A stretch of 64,000 nucleotides of DNA from Streptomyces sp. NBC_00425 (GTDB taxonomy: Bacteria > Actinomycetota > Actinomycetes > Streptomycetales > Streptomycetaceae). This document shows, one piece after another, positions 26,440 to 34,241 of the stretch. The stretch lies in the NCBI RefSeq assembly GCF_036030735.1, contig NZ_CP107928.1, positions 1,178,001 through 1,242,000 on the forward strand. The letters are read 5' to 3'. Within the stretch, counting starts at the first letter, position 1. Each line of letters begins with the position of its first letter. The position numbers and the translations under genes were made by a program. The notes under the pieces are model-generated. The model did no database searches. It was not told where the DNA came from and worked only from the letters and a program-made list of their open reading frames with translations.

Positions 26440-26799
26440 TCACGAAACGGGGCGGCTGCGGCCGTACTTCCATGCGCAGGCCAGCAGCGTCAGCCCGGCG
26501 GCGGCCGTCGTCGCCGCGGCCACCGTTTCGCGCGGACGGCGGGTGAGCACCGAACCGGCGGAACGGGCGCTCAGCACCGAGCCCGCGCTGAGCCAGGATC
26601 CGACCGAGGCGACGGACAGGGCGGAGCCGACCGACCCCACGGACAGGAATCCGCCGACGGAGGCGACGGACAGGGAGCTGCCCACCGAGCCGACGGAGAG
26701 GAAGGAGTTGACGGAGCCGATCGACAGCGCCGAGTTCTTCGACCACAGCGAACACCAGGAGCCGTCGGCCCCGTCGCCCTTCGCCACCCGTCTCGTCAT
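26440..26799 (-). CDS. Small nonapeptide-repeat membrane protein, function unknown
   Basis: A 119-residue protein I do not recognise as a named family. Residues 25-87 are seven tandem nonapeptides of the pattern L-S-[VI]-[GA]-S-V-x-S-x, such as LSVGSVGSS, LSVASVGGF and LSVASVGSW. A hydrophobic stretch at about 93-110 (VAAATTAAAGLTLLACAW) with a basic KYGRSR tail is the only likely membrane segment. No signal peptide is evident, so the repeat domain is probably cytoplasmic with a C-terminal anchor. Alternating Ser and aliphatic residues suggest a beta-strand-rich stack. It ends 25 bp before the flavin reductase stop region and may be transcribed after that gene, though the gap gives no proof. 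Confidence 0.6.
   Translation of the reverse strand: MTRRVAKGDGADGSWCSLWSKNSALSIGSVNSFLSVGSVGSSLSVASVGGFLSVGSVGSALSVASVGSWLSAGSVLSARSAGSVLTRRPRETVAAATTAAAGLTLLACAWKYGRSRPVS
26539..26727. repeat. Seven 27-bp tandem repeats coding the nonapeptide
   Basis: The seven 27-bp units code residues 25-87 of the small membrane protein. Units share GAC-GGA and CCGAC blocks but have diverged by substitutions, the last two most, suggesting older duplications than the GGCTTC repeat. Confidence 0.75.
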
Positions 26800-26823
26800 G
26801 AGCCGAGCATAAGGGCGTACCGG

Positions 26824-27429
26824 TCAGGACGGCGGCAAGTCGCGGTAGGCGACGCGGGCCAGGTCGTGGATTTCGCCGACGGTGCCCCACTCGTTGCCGC
26901 CCAGCCTCGAGAGAGGCCTCAGCCGGCGGATGTCCGGGCGGCCGTCGACGACGACGTCCTCGTCCACGGCGGCGTGCACGACCTCGCCGAGGACCAGGGT
27001 GCAGTCGCCGATGACGACGGTGGAGTGCAGGCGGCACTCCAGGGCCACGGGTGAGGCCGCCACGCGGGGCGGCCGCACGCGCAGGGAGGGCTCCCGCTCG
27101 ATGCCGACCGCGTCGAACTCGCCCTCGTGCGCGGGGAAGTCGGTGGCGGTGGCGTTGATCTGTCCGAGGAGCTCCTCGGGTGCGAGATTGACGACGAACT
27201 CGCCGGTGGCCTCGACGTTGCGCAACGAGTCCTTCCGTCCCACGGACGTGAACTGGACGATCGGCGGGTCGGTGCAGGCCACCGTGAAGAAGGAGTGCGG
27301 GGCGAGGTTGGCGGTGCCGTCCGCCGCGAGGGTCGACACCCAGGCGATCGGCCGGGGTACGACGACGGCGGTGAGCAGCCGGTAGAAGGCGCCCGGGCCC
27401 AGGGCTTCGGGATCATGATCGACGCGCAT
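26824..27429 (-). CDS. Flavin reductase family protein (FMN-binding split barrel)
   Basis: A 201-residue protein of the flavin-reductase-like split-barrel family. The N-terminal VVPRPIAWVSTLAADGTANLAPHSFFT is the characteristic FMN-contacting block. SVGRKDSLRNVEATGEFVVNL and an ECRLHSTVVIGDCTLVLGEVVH core follow in the usual order. Such proteins reduce FMN with NAD(P)H for a partner monooxygenase or act as stand-alone flavoproteins; no monooxygenase gene is adjacent. Length is normal. The ATG at 27427-27429 begins directly at the conserved N-terminus. Confidence 0.88.
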   Translation of the reverse strand: MRVDHDPEALGPGAFYRLLTAVVVPRPIAWVSTLAADGTANLAPHSFFTVACTDPPIVQFTSVGRKDSLRNVEATGEFVVNLAPEELLGQINATATDFPAHEGEFDAVGIEREPSLRVRPPRVAASPVALECRLHSTVVIGDCTLVLGEVVHAAVDEDVVVDGRPDIRRLRPLSRLGGNEWGTVGEIHDLARVAYRDLPPS

Positions 27430-27513
27430 GTCAGCCAGTTCTACCCGAGAACGTCCCCCCGCACGGAACCGGCCGCCGCGCCGCGGCTCCGCAGCGACCG
27501 CCGCACGCGTCTC

Positions 27514-28233
27514 CTAGGACCTGACTTCGGCCACCGCCGCGGTCACCGCCTCCGGCAGGGCGCCCGGCTGCGGGTTCCCCTCGACGGCGCCGACCAGGTC
27601 CCGGGCGAGGCCTCGCACCGTGCCGCCGGTGTTCCGGGCGGCCAGGACCAGGACCCGCCAGGCCTCGTCGGCGCTCAGACCGAAGGACGCCATGAGGACG
27701 CCGCGGGCCAGGTCGATCACCGGGCGGGTCCGCAACGCACGCCGCAGTCGCACGAGTTCGATGCGCAGGTGTCCCGGGGGGCTTCCGTCGGGCACTCCGC
27801 CCCGCCGGCCGGCTGAGCGCGTGCCGCCCGGATCGGGGCCGGCCGCGAACAGCGATCCCGTGCCGGTCAGCGTCAACAGCCGTTCCACCGCCGGGCCGAC
27901 CGAGCGCAGGACGACCGTCCTGCCCTGCCGCAGGCCTTCCTCGCGCACGCCGAGCAGCACGTTCAGGACGGAGCAGTCACAGAACACCACCCCGTCCAGC
28001 TCCAGGTCGATCCCGTCCCGCGCCGCGTCGAGGGCGGCGCCCAGGGCGCGTTCGAGGGGCCCGGCCGAGTCGAGGTCGAGCTCACCCCGTACCGCCACGA
28101 CGACCCGCTCCCCGTCGGTACGGACGGTGATGTCAGTCCCGGGCGTCGCCCCGACGTGGCGCGCGTCGCGGGACTCCGCACCCGTGCACGCATCCCCGCC
28201 TCCGGCGTCCGCGTCGTATACCGGTTCCGCCAT
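27514..28233 (-). CDS. STAS-ANTAR fusion protein (anti-sigma-factor antagonist joined to RNA-binding antiterminator domain)
   Basis: A 239-residue regulator. Residues 35-130 form a STAS domain (VAVRGELDLDSAGPLERAL and VVFCDCSVLNVLL). The Asp-Cys-Ser of the second motif keeps the Ser that is phosphorylated in anti-sigma antagonists. Residues 155-215 (RIELVRLRRALRTRPVIDLARGVLMASFGLSADEAW) match the ANTAR three-helix RNA-binding domain, which binds dual hexaloop hairpins to prevent termination. A GGGAGG ribosome-binding site precedes the ATG. The fusion suggests that a partner-switch signal controls antitermination. It is divergent from the HTH gene, sharing a 126-bp promoter region. Confidence 0.85.
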   Translation of the reverse strand: MAEPVYDADAGGGDACTGAESRDARHVGATPGTDITVRTDGERVVVAVRGELDLDSAGPLERALGAALDAARDGIDLELDGVVFCDCSVLNVLLGVREEGLRQGRTVVLRSVGPAVERLLTLTGTGSLFAAGPDPGGTRSAGRRGGVPDGSPPGHLRIELVRLRRALRTRPVIDLARGVLMASFGLSADEAWRVLVLAARNTGGTVRGLARDLVGAVEGNPQPGALPEAVTAAVAEVRS

Positions 28234-28324
28234 GACCGCCTCCCTCGGTCACTCCACATGTCACCTCAAGACTCACCCTCCGACCGTCGTACGTCAACAG
28301 ATACACGAAATGAAGTTCCGGCTT

Positions 28325-28353
28325 TTGTGTTCGCGAAAGCTCGGGCATAAGAT
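28325..28353 (+). promoter_or_regulatory. Sigma70-type promoter placing transcription start at the ATG (leaderless HTH gene)
   Basis: TTGTGT (28325-28330), a 17-bp spacer and TAAGAT (28348-28353) fit HrdB-type promoters. The ATG begins 6 bp after the -10 box, where transcription should start, and no ribosome-binding site is present. This indicates a leaderless mRNA. Confidence 0.7.
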
Positions 28354-28359
28354 GCCCCC

Positions 28360-28680
28360 ATGGAGGGAGTGCCCGAGCCACACAGCGGATGGACGTTTCT
28401 GACCAACCACGCCCGCGTACTCGCGGCCATCGCGGACGACCACAGCGCCCGCATCCGGGACATCGCCGCACACTGCCGGCTCACCGAGCGGGCGGTCCAG
28501 AAGATCATCGCCGACCTGGAACAGGACGGCTATCTGTCCCACACGAAGGAAGGGCGCAGCAACATCTACCGGATCGAGCCCGGCCAGGTGCTGCGTCATC
28601 CCGCCGAAGCGGGACTGAGCGTGGCGTCACTGTTGTCGCTGCTGGCCCATGACGAGGCGGGCCGCGCCCGGCGTCCGTGA
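28360..28680 (+). CDS. Small winged-helix HTH transcriptional regulator
   Basis: A 106-residue DNA-binding protein. HARVLAAIADDHSARIRDIAAHCRLTERAVQKIIADLEQDGYLSHTKEGRSNIYRI is a typical MarR/ArsR-like winged helix: helix-turn-helix followed by a beta-hairpin wing with RSNIYRI. There is no ligand- or metal-binding domain beyond a short helical tail. Its promoter implies leaderless translation. The divergent neighbour is a STAS-ANTAR gene, which it may regulate. Homologues are common, uncharacterised actinobacterial regulators. Confidence 0.85.
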   Translation: MEGVPEPHSGWTFLTNHARVLAAIADDHSARIRDIAAHCRLTERAVQKIIADLEQDGYLSHTKEGRSNIYRIEPGQVLRHPAEAGLSVASLLSLLAHDEAGRARRP

Positions 28681-28861
28681 GGCCGTGAGCCCGAGGCCGG
28701 ACGATCCGCCGCTCGTGACCGACAGGCGTCGGCCGCACACAGCCGGACACCAGGATGCGCCACGTCCTCGACACGGCGACGGGGCGTCGCCGACAAGAGA
28801 CGAAGGTCACGAATACGTATCGGACATTTAACACCTCAATCTTCACACCAGGTACACAAGT
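28681..28861. promoter_or_regulatory. AT-enriched promoter region of the NlpC/P60 gene
   Basis: No gene is visible. Bases 28805-28862 are clearly more AT-rich than the surroundings (for example GGACATTTAACACC), as expected for a promoter. I cannot fix the sigma class. Confidence 0.4.
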
Positions 28862-28985
28862 TGGCTAGGTTGACGCCCAGGCCGTTCGACTGCCTTTCAG
28901 GGCAGGGGGCTTGGGTCACCCGCAACAGGGGTCGCCCGGATTCCGCCGCAACACCCCGGCGGAGCACGGAAGGAGAACGTCTTCC
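28862..28985 (+). ncRNA. Candidate structured 5' leader (possible riboswitch) of the NlpC/P60 gene
   Basis: About 120 nt between the AT-rich promoter and the start codon are rich in paired G and C tracts: GGGCAGGGGGCTTGGG, then ACCCGCAACAGGGG, then CCGCCG (28943-28948) pairing with CGGCGG (28957-28962) just before the AAGGAGAA ribosome-binding site. Streptomyces cell-wall hydrolase genes are known targets of c-di-AMP (ydaO-type) riboswitches, and the position and G-rich blocks are compatible. I cannot confirm the conserved core by eye. Confidence 0.4.
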
Positions 28986-30740
28986 ATGGCGACGGATCGC
29001 AGCCCTCGGTCCCCAGGCGGCGCCGACGAGCCGAGCCGGGCGGAGATCCAGCAGCGTGTCAACTCGCTGTACGACCGGGCCGAGACCGACACGGGCACCT
29101 ACAACGCCACGCGCGCCATGTCGAACCTCTCGCGCCGGACGGTCGGCTCCGTCGCCAACAGCGGCCGCGGATCAGCCGATCCGTCGCTCGACTCGGTGGC
29201 CAGGCAGTGGTTCGACGTGGCGCGCGACAAGATCGGACCGACCACCGCGGCCGTGCTGCCGGCCGACCGCCGGCCGCCCCGTCCGGCCCGGCCCGGCCCC
29301 TCCGCGGACAGTGCGACGATCCGCGAGCTCGAAGCGGCGGCGCGACGGATTCCGGAACTCACCGGCCCGGCCGTGGCCGCGCCGCCCGCAGCGATCGAGG
29401 CGCGCCGCAGCGAGCCCAGGGCCCTCGAGGCAGCCGCACCGGCCGCGCTCCCCGCACCCCTGGCCGCCCTCCCCGCGCCGGCCGCGCTCCCCGTCGCTCC
29501 CGCCTCAGCCTCAGCCGCCGTCGCTCCCGCGGACCGGCAGGCCTCGCTCAGGAGCACCAAGGAACAGATCGGGCGCAAGCTCGCCACAGCCCGTGAGGTG
29601 CTGGCGCGGGCCGTCGCCCAGCCCGCGCCCGCCCAGCAGTCCGCTCTCACCGCGTTCATCCCCGCGCAGTCCACATCCTCCCCGTCGACGCAGTCCCTGC
29701 CCGCGGCGACCGCGCAGACGGGCTATGCGCCCGCCGCCGGACCTCAGCAGCCGGCCGCACCGCAGCCGGTCCAGCAGCCCTGGGACACCGCGGAACAGCA
29801 GGCGTTCCGTGCGGAGATCACCGCCGCCTGGGCGGGACGGCCCGCCGCCGCTCCCGCCATGGCCCCTCCCGCCGTACCGCCGGCCGGGCCGGACAGCCTC
29901 CTCGACACCGGCGGGTTCTCGTTCCCCGCACCGGCGCCTGCGTTCTCGGCATCCGACATCGCCCTGGTGGAACCGGCGCCCGACCTAGGGGTGGAACCCG
30001 GCTTCGGTACACCGTCGTTCGGCTACGCGATACCCGGCCTCGGCGCCGCGGCACCGGAGTCCGGCTTCGCGGCCTCCCCGGCGGGTGCGGTCGCGCCGGA
30101 CCACCTCATGGACGAACTGGGGACGATGACGCCTCCCGCCGGTTACGCGTACCCCGAAATTCCGGTCGCGTCCCCCGAGTTCGGCTTCGCCTCGGTCGCG
30201 ACCGCCCCCGCGTACCCCACGTCCGGACTCGGCCTCCCGGCGCCCACGCCGGACGTGCTGACCGCCGGTCACGGCTACCAGACCTCCGTCGGGCTCGCCG
30301 CGCCCGCGGCTCCGCTTCCCGAGCCGGTCCGGCCGGCCGCCCCCGCCGACGTCACCGTCCGCGCCACCGGGACGGCCTATCTGGGAAAGGCGGACAAGGC
30401 GCTCGCCTTCGCCCGGGCCCAGATCGGACGGCCCTGCGTGTGGGGAGCCACGGGACCGGAGTCCTACGACTGCTCCAGCCTCACCCAGGCCGCCTGGAAG
30501 GCCGCCGGGGTGAGCCTGCCGAGGGCCGCCATCGATCAGGCCAAGGCCTTCACCCGGATCAGCCTGGCCGACCTGCGTGCCGGCGACCTCGTGTTCTTCT
30601 TCGACGACCTCAGTCACGTCGGGCTGTGCACGGGGAACGGCATGATGATCCACGCCCCCGGTCCGGGCGCCGCCATCCGCGAAGAGGCGATCCTTCCCTA
30701 CGGAGAGGGCGCGCTGCGCGGCGCCGTCCGGCCTGCCTGA
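28986..30740 (+). CDS. NlpC/P60 (C40) cysteine peptidase-like cell-wall hydrolase
   Basis: A 584-residue protein. Its C-terminal 125 residues are a complete NlpC/P60 domain. YDCSSLTQAAW carries the catalytic Cys, DLSHVGLCTG the His, and GNGMMIHAPGPG the third polar position. These enzymes cut the D-Glu-mDAP bond in wall stem peptides. Residues 1-60 include a helix (SRAEIQQRVNSLYDRAETDTGTYNA-like) resembling the coiled coil of secreted C40 enzymes. The middle 350 residues are Pro/Ala-rich linker. I start at ATG 28986 because AAGGAGAA precedes it; the upstream ATG at 28911 lies in the structured leader. Strikingly, no signal peptide or Tat motif is visible from either start, so the export route is unclear. 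Confidence 0.85.
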   Translation: MATDRSPRSPGGADEPSRAEIQQRVNSLYDRAETDTGTYNATRAMSNLSRRTVGSVANSGRGSADPSLDSVARQWFDVARDKIGPTTAAVLPADRRPPRPARPGPSADSATIRELEAAARRIPELTGPAVAAPPAAIEARRSEPRALEAAAPAALPAPLAALPAPAALPVAPASASAAVAPADRQASLRSTKEQIGRKLATAREVLARAVAQPAPAQQSALTAFIPAQSTSSPSTQSLPAATAQTGYAPAAGPQQPAAPQPVQQPWDTAEQQAFRAEITAAWAGRPAAAPAMAPPAVPPAGPDSLLDTGGFSFPAPAPAFSASDIALVEPAPDLGVEPGFGTPSFGYAIPGLGAAAPESGFAASPAGAVAPDHLMDELGTMTPPAGYAYPEIPVASPEFGFASVATAPAYPTSGLGLPAPTPDVLTAGHGYQTSVGLAAPAAPLPEPVRPAAPADVTVRATGTAYLGKADKALAFARAQIGRPCVWGATGPESYDCSSLTQAAWKAAGVSLPRAAIDQAKAFTRISLADLRAGDLVFFFDDLSHVGLCTGNGMMIHAPGPGAAIREEAILPYGEGALRGAVRPA

Positions 30741-30794
30741 GGCGCGCCTCAGGGGCTTTCGCTCGCACACGCCGGCGCGCCGGGGGCGTCCGCT

Positions 30795-30826
30795 CGCGCC
30801 GGCCCCGCCCGCCCGGGGCCGGCGCG
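30795..30826. terminator. 12-bp hairpin between convergent genes
   Basis: CGCGCCGGCCCC (30795-30806) pairs with GGGGCCGGCGCG (30815-30826) over an 8-nt loop. A short palindrome GAGGCGCGCCTC also overlaps the NlpC/P60 stop codon. Together they can end both the NlpC/P60 and the small Cys-protein transcripts. Confidence 0.7.
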
Positions 30827-30860
30827 GGGACCGGGCGTCGCGACGTGAGCCGCCGGCCCG

Positions 30861-31076
<216 letters not shown>

Positions 31077-31111
31077 CTACTCGCTAGTAGCTTCCGCGTC
31101 AGGAGGATTGC

Positions 31112-31143
31112 ATCATGTTACTTACGGTAGTGGAAAACATGAT
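31112..31143. promoter_or_regulatory. Candidate operator: 8-bp inverted repeat upstream of the methyltransferase gene
   Basis: ATCATGTT (31112-31119) and AACATGAT (31136-31143) are perfect inverted copies separated by 16 bp, inside an unusually AT-rich patch between divergent genes. Centre-to-centre spacing is 24 bp, so the half-sites sit about two helical turns apart. A dimeric regulator could bind it. Confidence 0.45.
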
Positions 31144-31233
31144 TCCGGCCCGTTTCGGGAAGTCTTTCCGCTCACCTGGCGTGAACCCGTCCGTGCGGCC
31201 CCCGGGACCCGCACATCACGAGGAGGAGCCGAC

Positions 31234-31869
31234 ATGACGAGCGAGGACGACGGACAGCGCGCGGCGCGGGTGTTCGACGCACTGGGGCCCTCGTACGAGA
31301 AGGCGTTCGCCCACTCGGAGGCGCACCGCCGATCCCTGGACTGGCTGCTCGGGCGGCTGACACCGGGCAGCGACGTGCTGGACGTCGGCAGCGGAACGGG
31401 AAGGCCCACGGCGGCGACCCTGGCGGCCGCGGGCCATCGCGTGCTGGGCGTCGACGTGTCCCCCGTCATGGTCGACCTCGCCGCGCGCCAGGTGCCGGAC
31501 GCCACGTTCCGGTGCGTGGACGTACGTCGGCTCCCGCTGCGGGAGCGCTCCTTGAACGCCGTCTGCGCGTACTTCTCCCTGCTGCAGATGGAACGGGCGC
31601 AGCAGAGCGAGCTCATCGGCACCCTGGCGCGGGCGCTGTTGCCGGGCGGCAGCCTCGCCCTGGCCACCGTGCCGGTGGACGTGGAGGGCGTCGACGCCGT
31701 GTTCATGGGGCAGCCGGTGCGGGTGACCAGCTACGCCCGGGACGGCCTGGTCGACGTCGTCACCGCCGCCGGCCTGACCGTACTGGACGAGGAGAGCGTC
31801 CTGTTCACCCCCGACCACCCCGAGGCCGGCCCCGAGCCCCATCTGTTCCTGCACTGCGGCAAGCCGTAG
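31234..31869 (+). CDS. Class I SAM-dependent methyltransferase
   Basis: A 211-residue methyltransferase. Motif I is VLDVGSGTGRP at about residues 49-59. Motif II is VLGVDVSPVMVDLA, and the later post-motif ALLPGGSLALATVP fits the family. There is no signal peptide. I chose ATG 31234, which has GAGGAGGAG upstream; longer in-frame starts lie in the promoter patch. Substrate cannot be read from the sequence; family members methylate small molecules, often in secondary metabolism or quinone pathways. It stands alone and converges on the PAP2 gene. Confidence 0.85.
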   Translation: MTSEDDGQRAARVFDALGPSYEKAFAHSEAHRRSLDWLLGRLTPGSDVLDVGSGTGRPTAATLAAAGHRVLGVDVSPVMVDLAARQVPDATFRCVDVRRLPLRERSLNAVCAYFSLLQMERAQQSELIGTLARALLPGGSLALATVPVDVEGVDAVFMGQPVRVTSYARDGLVDVVTAAGLTVLDEESVLFTPDHPEAGPEPHLFLHCGKP

Positions 31870-31888
31870 GCCCGCCCTCCGCCGTCGT

Positions 31889-32461
31889 TCAGTCCCCGAC
31901 GCGGGCGGCGAGCGCGAGGACGAGTGCGGCCGCACCCGTGCCGAGGACCGCACCGGCCACCACGTCACCCGGATAGTGCACACCGGTGTGGACCCTCGAG
32001 TAGCCCACCGCGCAGGCCAGCACGCCGAGCGGTACCGCGCAGACCGGCAGCGTCGGGCCGACGGCTGCGGCGAAGGCTACGGCCGAGGCGGTGTGCCCGG
32101 ACGGGAACGACGCCGAGTGCGGCATCGGCACGTGCCGGCCCGGGTACGGCGAGTCCTCCGCGCGATGCGGCCGGGGACGGCGCACGAGCTGCTTGCCGAG
32201 CAGGTTGGCACTGGCCGAGGCGACGCCGATGGCCGCGACGCCGAGCAGCGCTGCGCGGCGCGGGCGGCCGCCGCGCAGGGCGAGCGCGGCGGCGACCGCG
32301 AAGGACAGCTTGGAGTGGTCGGCGGCCGCGGACAGCCGGCGCAGCGCGGTGTCCAGGGTGGGCGTCCTGGTCACGGTGACCGCCTCGTACAGAGCCTGGT
32401 CCAGGGTGGCGAGGTCGCCCACCAGTCGCCGGGCGGTCAGCTTCGCTGGGCGGTCAGACAT
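31889..32461 (-). CDS. PAP2-family phosphatase
   Basis: A 190-residue membrane phosphatase. The three signature blocks are present in order: KQLVRRPRP, SFPSGHTASA and YSRVHTGVHYPGD, giving the two catalytic His and the phosphate-binding Arg/Lys. Several hydrophobic helices surround them. Family members remove phosphate from lipid phosphates such as phosphatidic acid or undecaprenyl pyrophosphate on the outer face of the membrane. The gene overlaps the diacylglycerol-kinase-like gene by 8 bp, so a phosphorylation/dephosphorylation pair on a shared lipid is likely. The exact lipid is unknown. Confidence 0.9.
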   Translation of the reverse strand: MSDRPAKLTARRLVGDLATLDQALYEAVTVTRTPTLDTALRRLSAAADHSKLSFAVAAALALRGGRPRRAALLGVAAIGVASASANLLGKQLVRRPRPHRAEDSPYPGRHVPMPHSASFPSGHTASAVAFAAAVGPTLPVCAVPLGVLACAVGYSRVHTGVHYPGDVVAGAVLGTGAAALVLALAARVGD

Positions 32462-33845
32462 CGTAGGCCTCCTTGATCGTGCGGGGGTCGGGATGGCCGA
32501 GCGCGAGTCGGGCGACGCGCCGCCAGTCGACCGTGGGGGGCGCGTAGGCCGCGCCGGGGCGGTGCCGCGGCACCCGGACCCGCAGCGCGGCGGGCCGTAC
32601 CGTGCACACCACGGGAATGTCGAGTTCGAGGGCCTCGCCGTCGACGGCCACCGCGATGCGCTCGCGGTCGGCCTCGACGACGACGCGTTTGGAGGTCACC
32701 GAGGTGATGCTGCCCGCGCGCTCGCCGAGCAGGGCGAGTTCGGCGGCCTGGGCCGCGCTCTCCACCCGCACGCCGATCACCCCGAGCAGCCCCGAGTCCA
32801 GCCGGGGGCGGCGGCCACCGCCCAACGGGTCGGCGCGGGCGTAGGCGTTGTTGCTGACCAGCAGCGCCTGCGGCGCGTGCACCGCGGTGTCGTCCGTGCG
32901 CACGGCCAGAACCGGACCCGAGGCGCCCTGCAGCAGGTCGGGCAGGTGGTCGAGGGCCGTGGCGGCCTTGGCGTCGCGGTAGTCGGGACTCTGCACTATC
33001 TCCGCGTACGCCCCGAAGGAGACGGTGTTGACGAAGGGCCGTCCGCTCACGTCCCCGAGGTCCACACGCAGTTCGACGCCGCTCGTGAGGGCGTCGAGAC
33101 TGCGCACCGGGTCGGTGCGGTCGAGGCCGAGGTCCATGGCGAAGTGGTTGCGGGTGCCGGCGGCGACCACCAGGAAGGGCACGTCGAGTTCGGCGGCCAC
33201 ACCCGCGACCAGCGCCTGGGTGCCGTCGCCGCCCGCGACGCCGAGCAGGTCCGCGCCCTCGGCGACGGCCCGACGGGCCTCCGCCGCCGGGTCGACGTAA
33301 CCGTCGTCGACGCCGAGCAGGATCACCCGCGCGCCGAGCGCCTCGGCGCGCGCCGCGAGGTCGTGCTTGACGACCTTGCCGCCGCCCGAGCGCACGTTCA
33401 TGATCAGCACCGGTCGGCGCGGCGGCGGGGTCCTGCGGCCGTGGGTGCCCTTGGGACGGCGCACGCTGCGCAACGCGGACCGGGCCGAGGCCAGCGCCCC
33501 CGCCCACAGCGCGAGCGCGCCCACCGCCACCGGCCACAGCCCCGACGTCGCGTACAGCACCAGCACGCCCACGGGCGCGGTCACCGCCAGGAGACCCCCG
33601 AGCAGTCGGGGGCCGCCCCGGTGCGCCAGCATCCACCACACGCCCGCCGCGGCCAGCGCGAGCAGGGCGAACCCGGCGAGCAGCACCAGCCAGCCGCCGG
33701 AACCGGCGCCGGCCATGACCACCGCCACGCACGCGGCCACCAACACCAGGGCGAGCCGCGCCCAGCCGCGCGCGCGGGCGACGGCGTCCTGTTGGGCCTG
33801 GCCGACGTGCGGCAGCGCCCACTTCGATCTGCCTGTTCCGTTCAC
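32454..33845 (-). CDS. Diacylglycerol kinase family lipid kinase with N-terminal membrane segments
   Basis: About 463 residues from a GTG start at 33843-33845. The first 120 residues hold about four hydrophobic helices. The kinase part (about 140-430) has GVAGGDGTQALVAG (the GGDGT nucleotide motif) and VVAAGTRNHFAMDLGLD, followed by a beta-sandwich domain as in YegS/DagK proteins. It probably phosphorylates diacylglycerol or a related lipid. The start is uncertain because the ribosome-binding site is weak; a frame-internal stop rules out the nearest better-placed ATG. It overlaps the PAP2 gene by 8 bp and is co-transcribed with it. The fusion of membrane helices to a DagK domain is unusual, since most homologues are soluble. 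Confidence 0.82.
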   Translation of the reverse strand: MNGTGRSKWALPHVGQAQQDAVARARGWARLALVLVAACVAVVMAGAGSGGWLVLLAGFALLALAAAGVWWMLAHRGGPRLLGGLLAVTAPVGVLVLYATSGLWPVAVGALALWAGALASARSALRSVRRPKGTHGRRTPPPRRPVLIMNVRSGGGKVVKHDLAARAEALGARVILLGVDDGYVDPAAEARRAVAEGADLLGVAGGDGTQALVAGVAAELDVPFLVVAAGTRNHFAMDLGLDRTDPVRSLDALTSGVELRVDLGDVSGRPFVNTVSFGAYAEIVQSPDYRDAKAATALDHLPDLLQGASGPVLAVRTDDTAVHAPQALLVSNNAYARADPLGGGRRPRLDSGLLGVIGVRVESAAQAAELALLGERAGSITSVTSKRVVVEADRERIAVAVDGEALELDIPVVCTVRPAALRVRVPRHRPGAAYAPPTVDWRRVARLALGHPDPRTIKEAYDV

Positions 33846-34181
33846 CGTGCGCCCGCCATGCTCCGAGGCTCCTTGTCGTGCGTCGACAGCACCAACGATC
33901 TCGATCAATTGTCCATGGCGCGGTGCCCCGGCGTGACCGCGACCCCGGGGATGCGGTGTCCGGGGCGGCCTTCCGAACCGCGGCGACCCCGACGGGCCGG
34001 ACGCCGCACGCCGGACGCCGGACGCCCGTCCTCTGCCGCCTCTCACCTGTCGCCTGTCTTCCCGTCGCCTGCCGGCGGACGGCGCGTCACCGGGGCGGGG
34101 GCCGCGAACCCGTGGTGCCGTGACCTGAGTTGCGCCTTCGACGTACGGGGCCCGTCACGGGGCCGCGGCCCGGGGAGGCGG
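33846..34181. other. Gene-free stretch upstream of the lipid kinase operon
   Basis: About 336 bp with no convincing gene. Bases 33888-33915 (near GATCTCGATCAATTGTCC) are the only AT-enriched part and probably hold the kinase operon promoter. The rest is repetitive GC-rich DNA, including several direct copies of ACGCCG/GGACGCC. Confidence 0.4.
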
Positions 34182-34222
34182 ACGACCAGGGGCCCGTCGC
34201 GGTGCGACGGGCCCCTGGTCGT
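34182..34222 (-). terminator. Perfect 19-bp hairpin ending the DUF1996 gene
   Basis: ACGACCAGGGGCCCGTCGC (34182-34200) pairs with GCGACGGGCCCCTGGTCGT (34204-34222) around a 3-nt loop, 20 bp past the DUF1996 stop. It is the strongest terminator in the window. Confidence 0.9.
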
Positions 34223-34241
34223 GCCGACCGGACTCAGCAGC

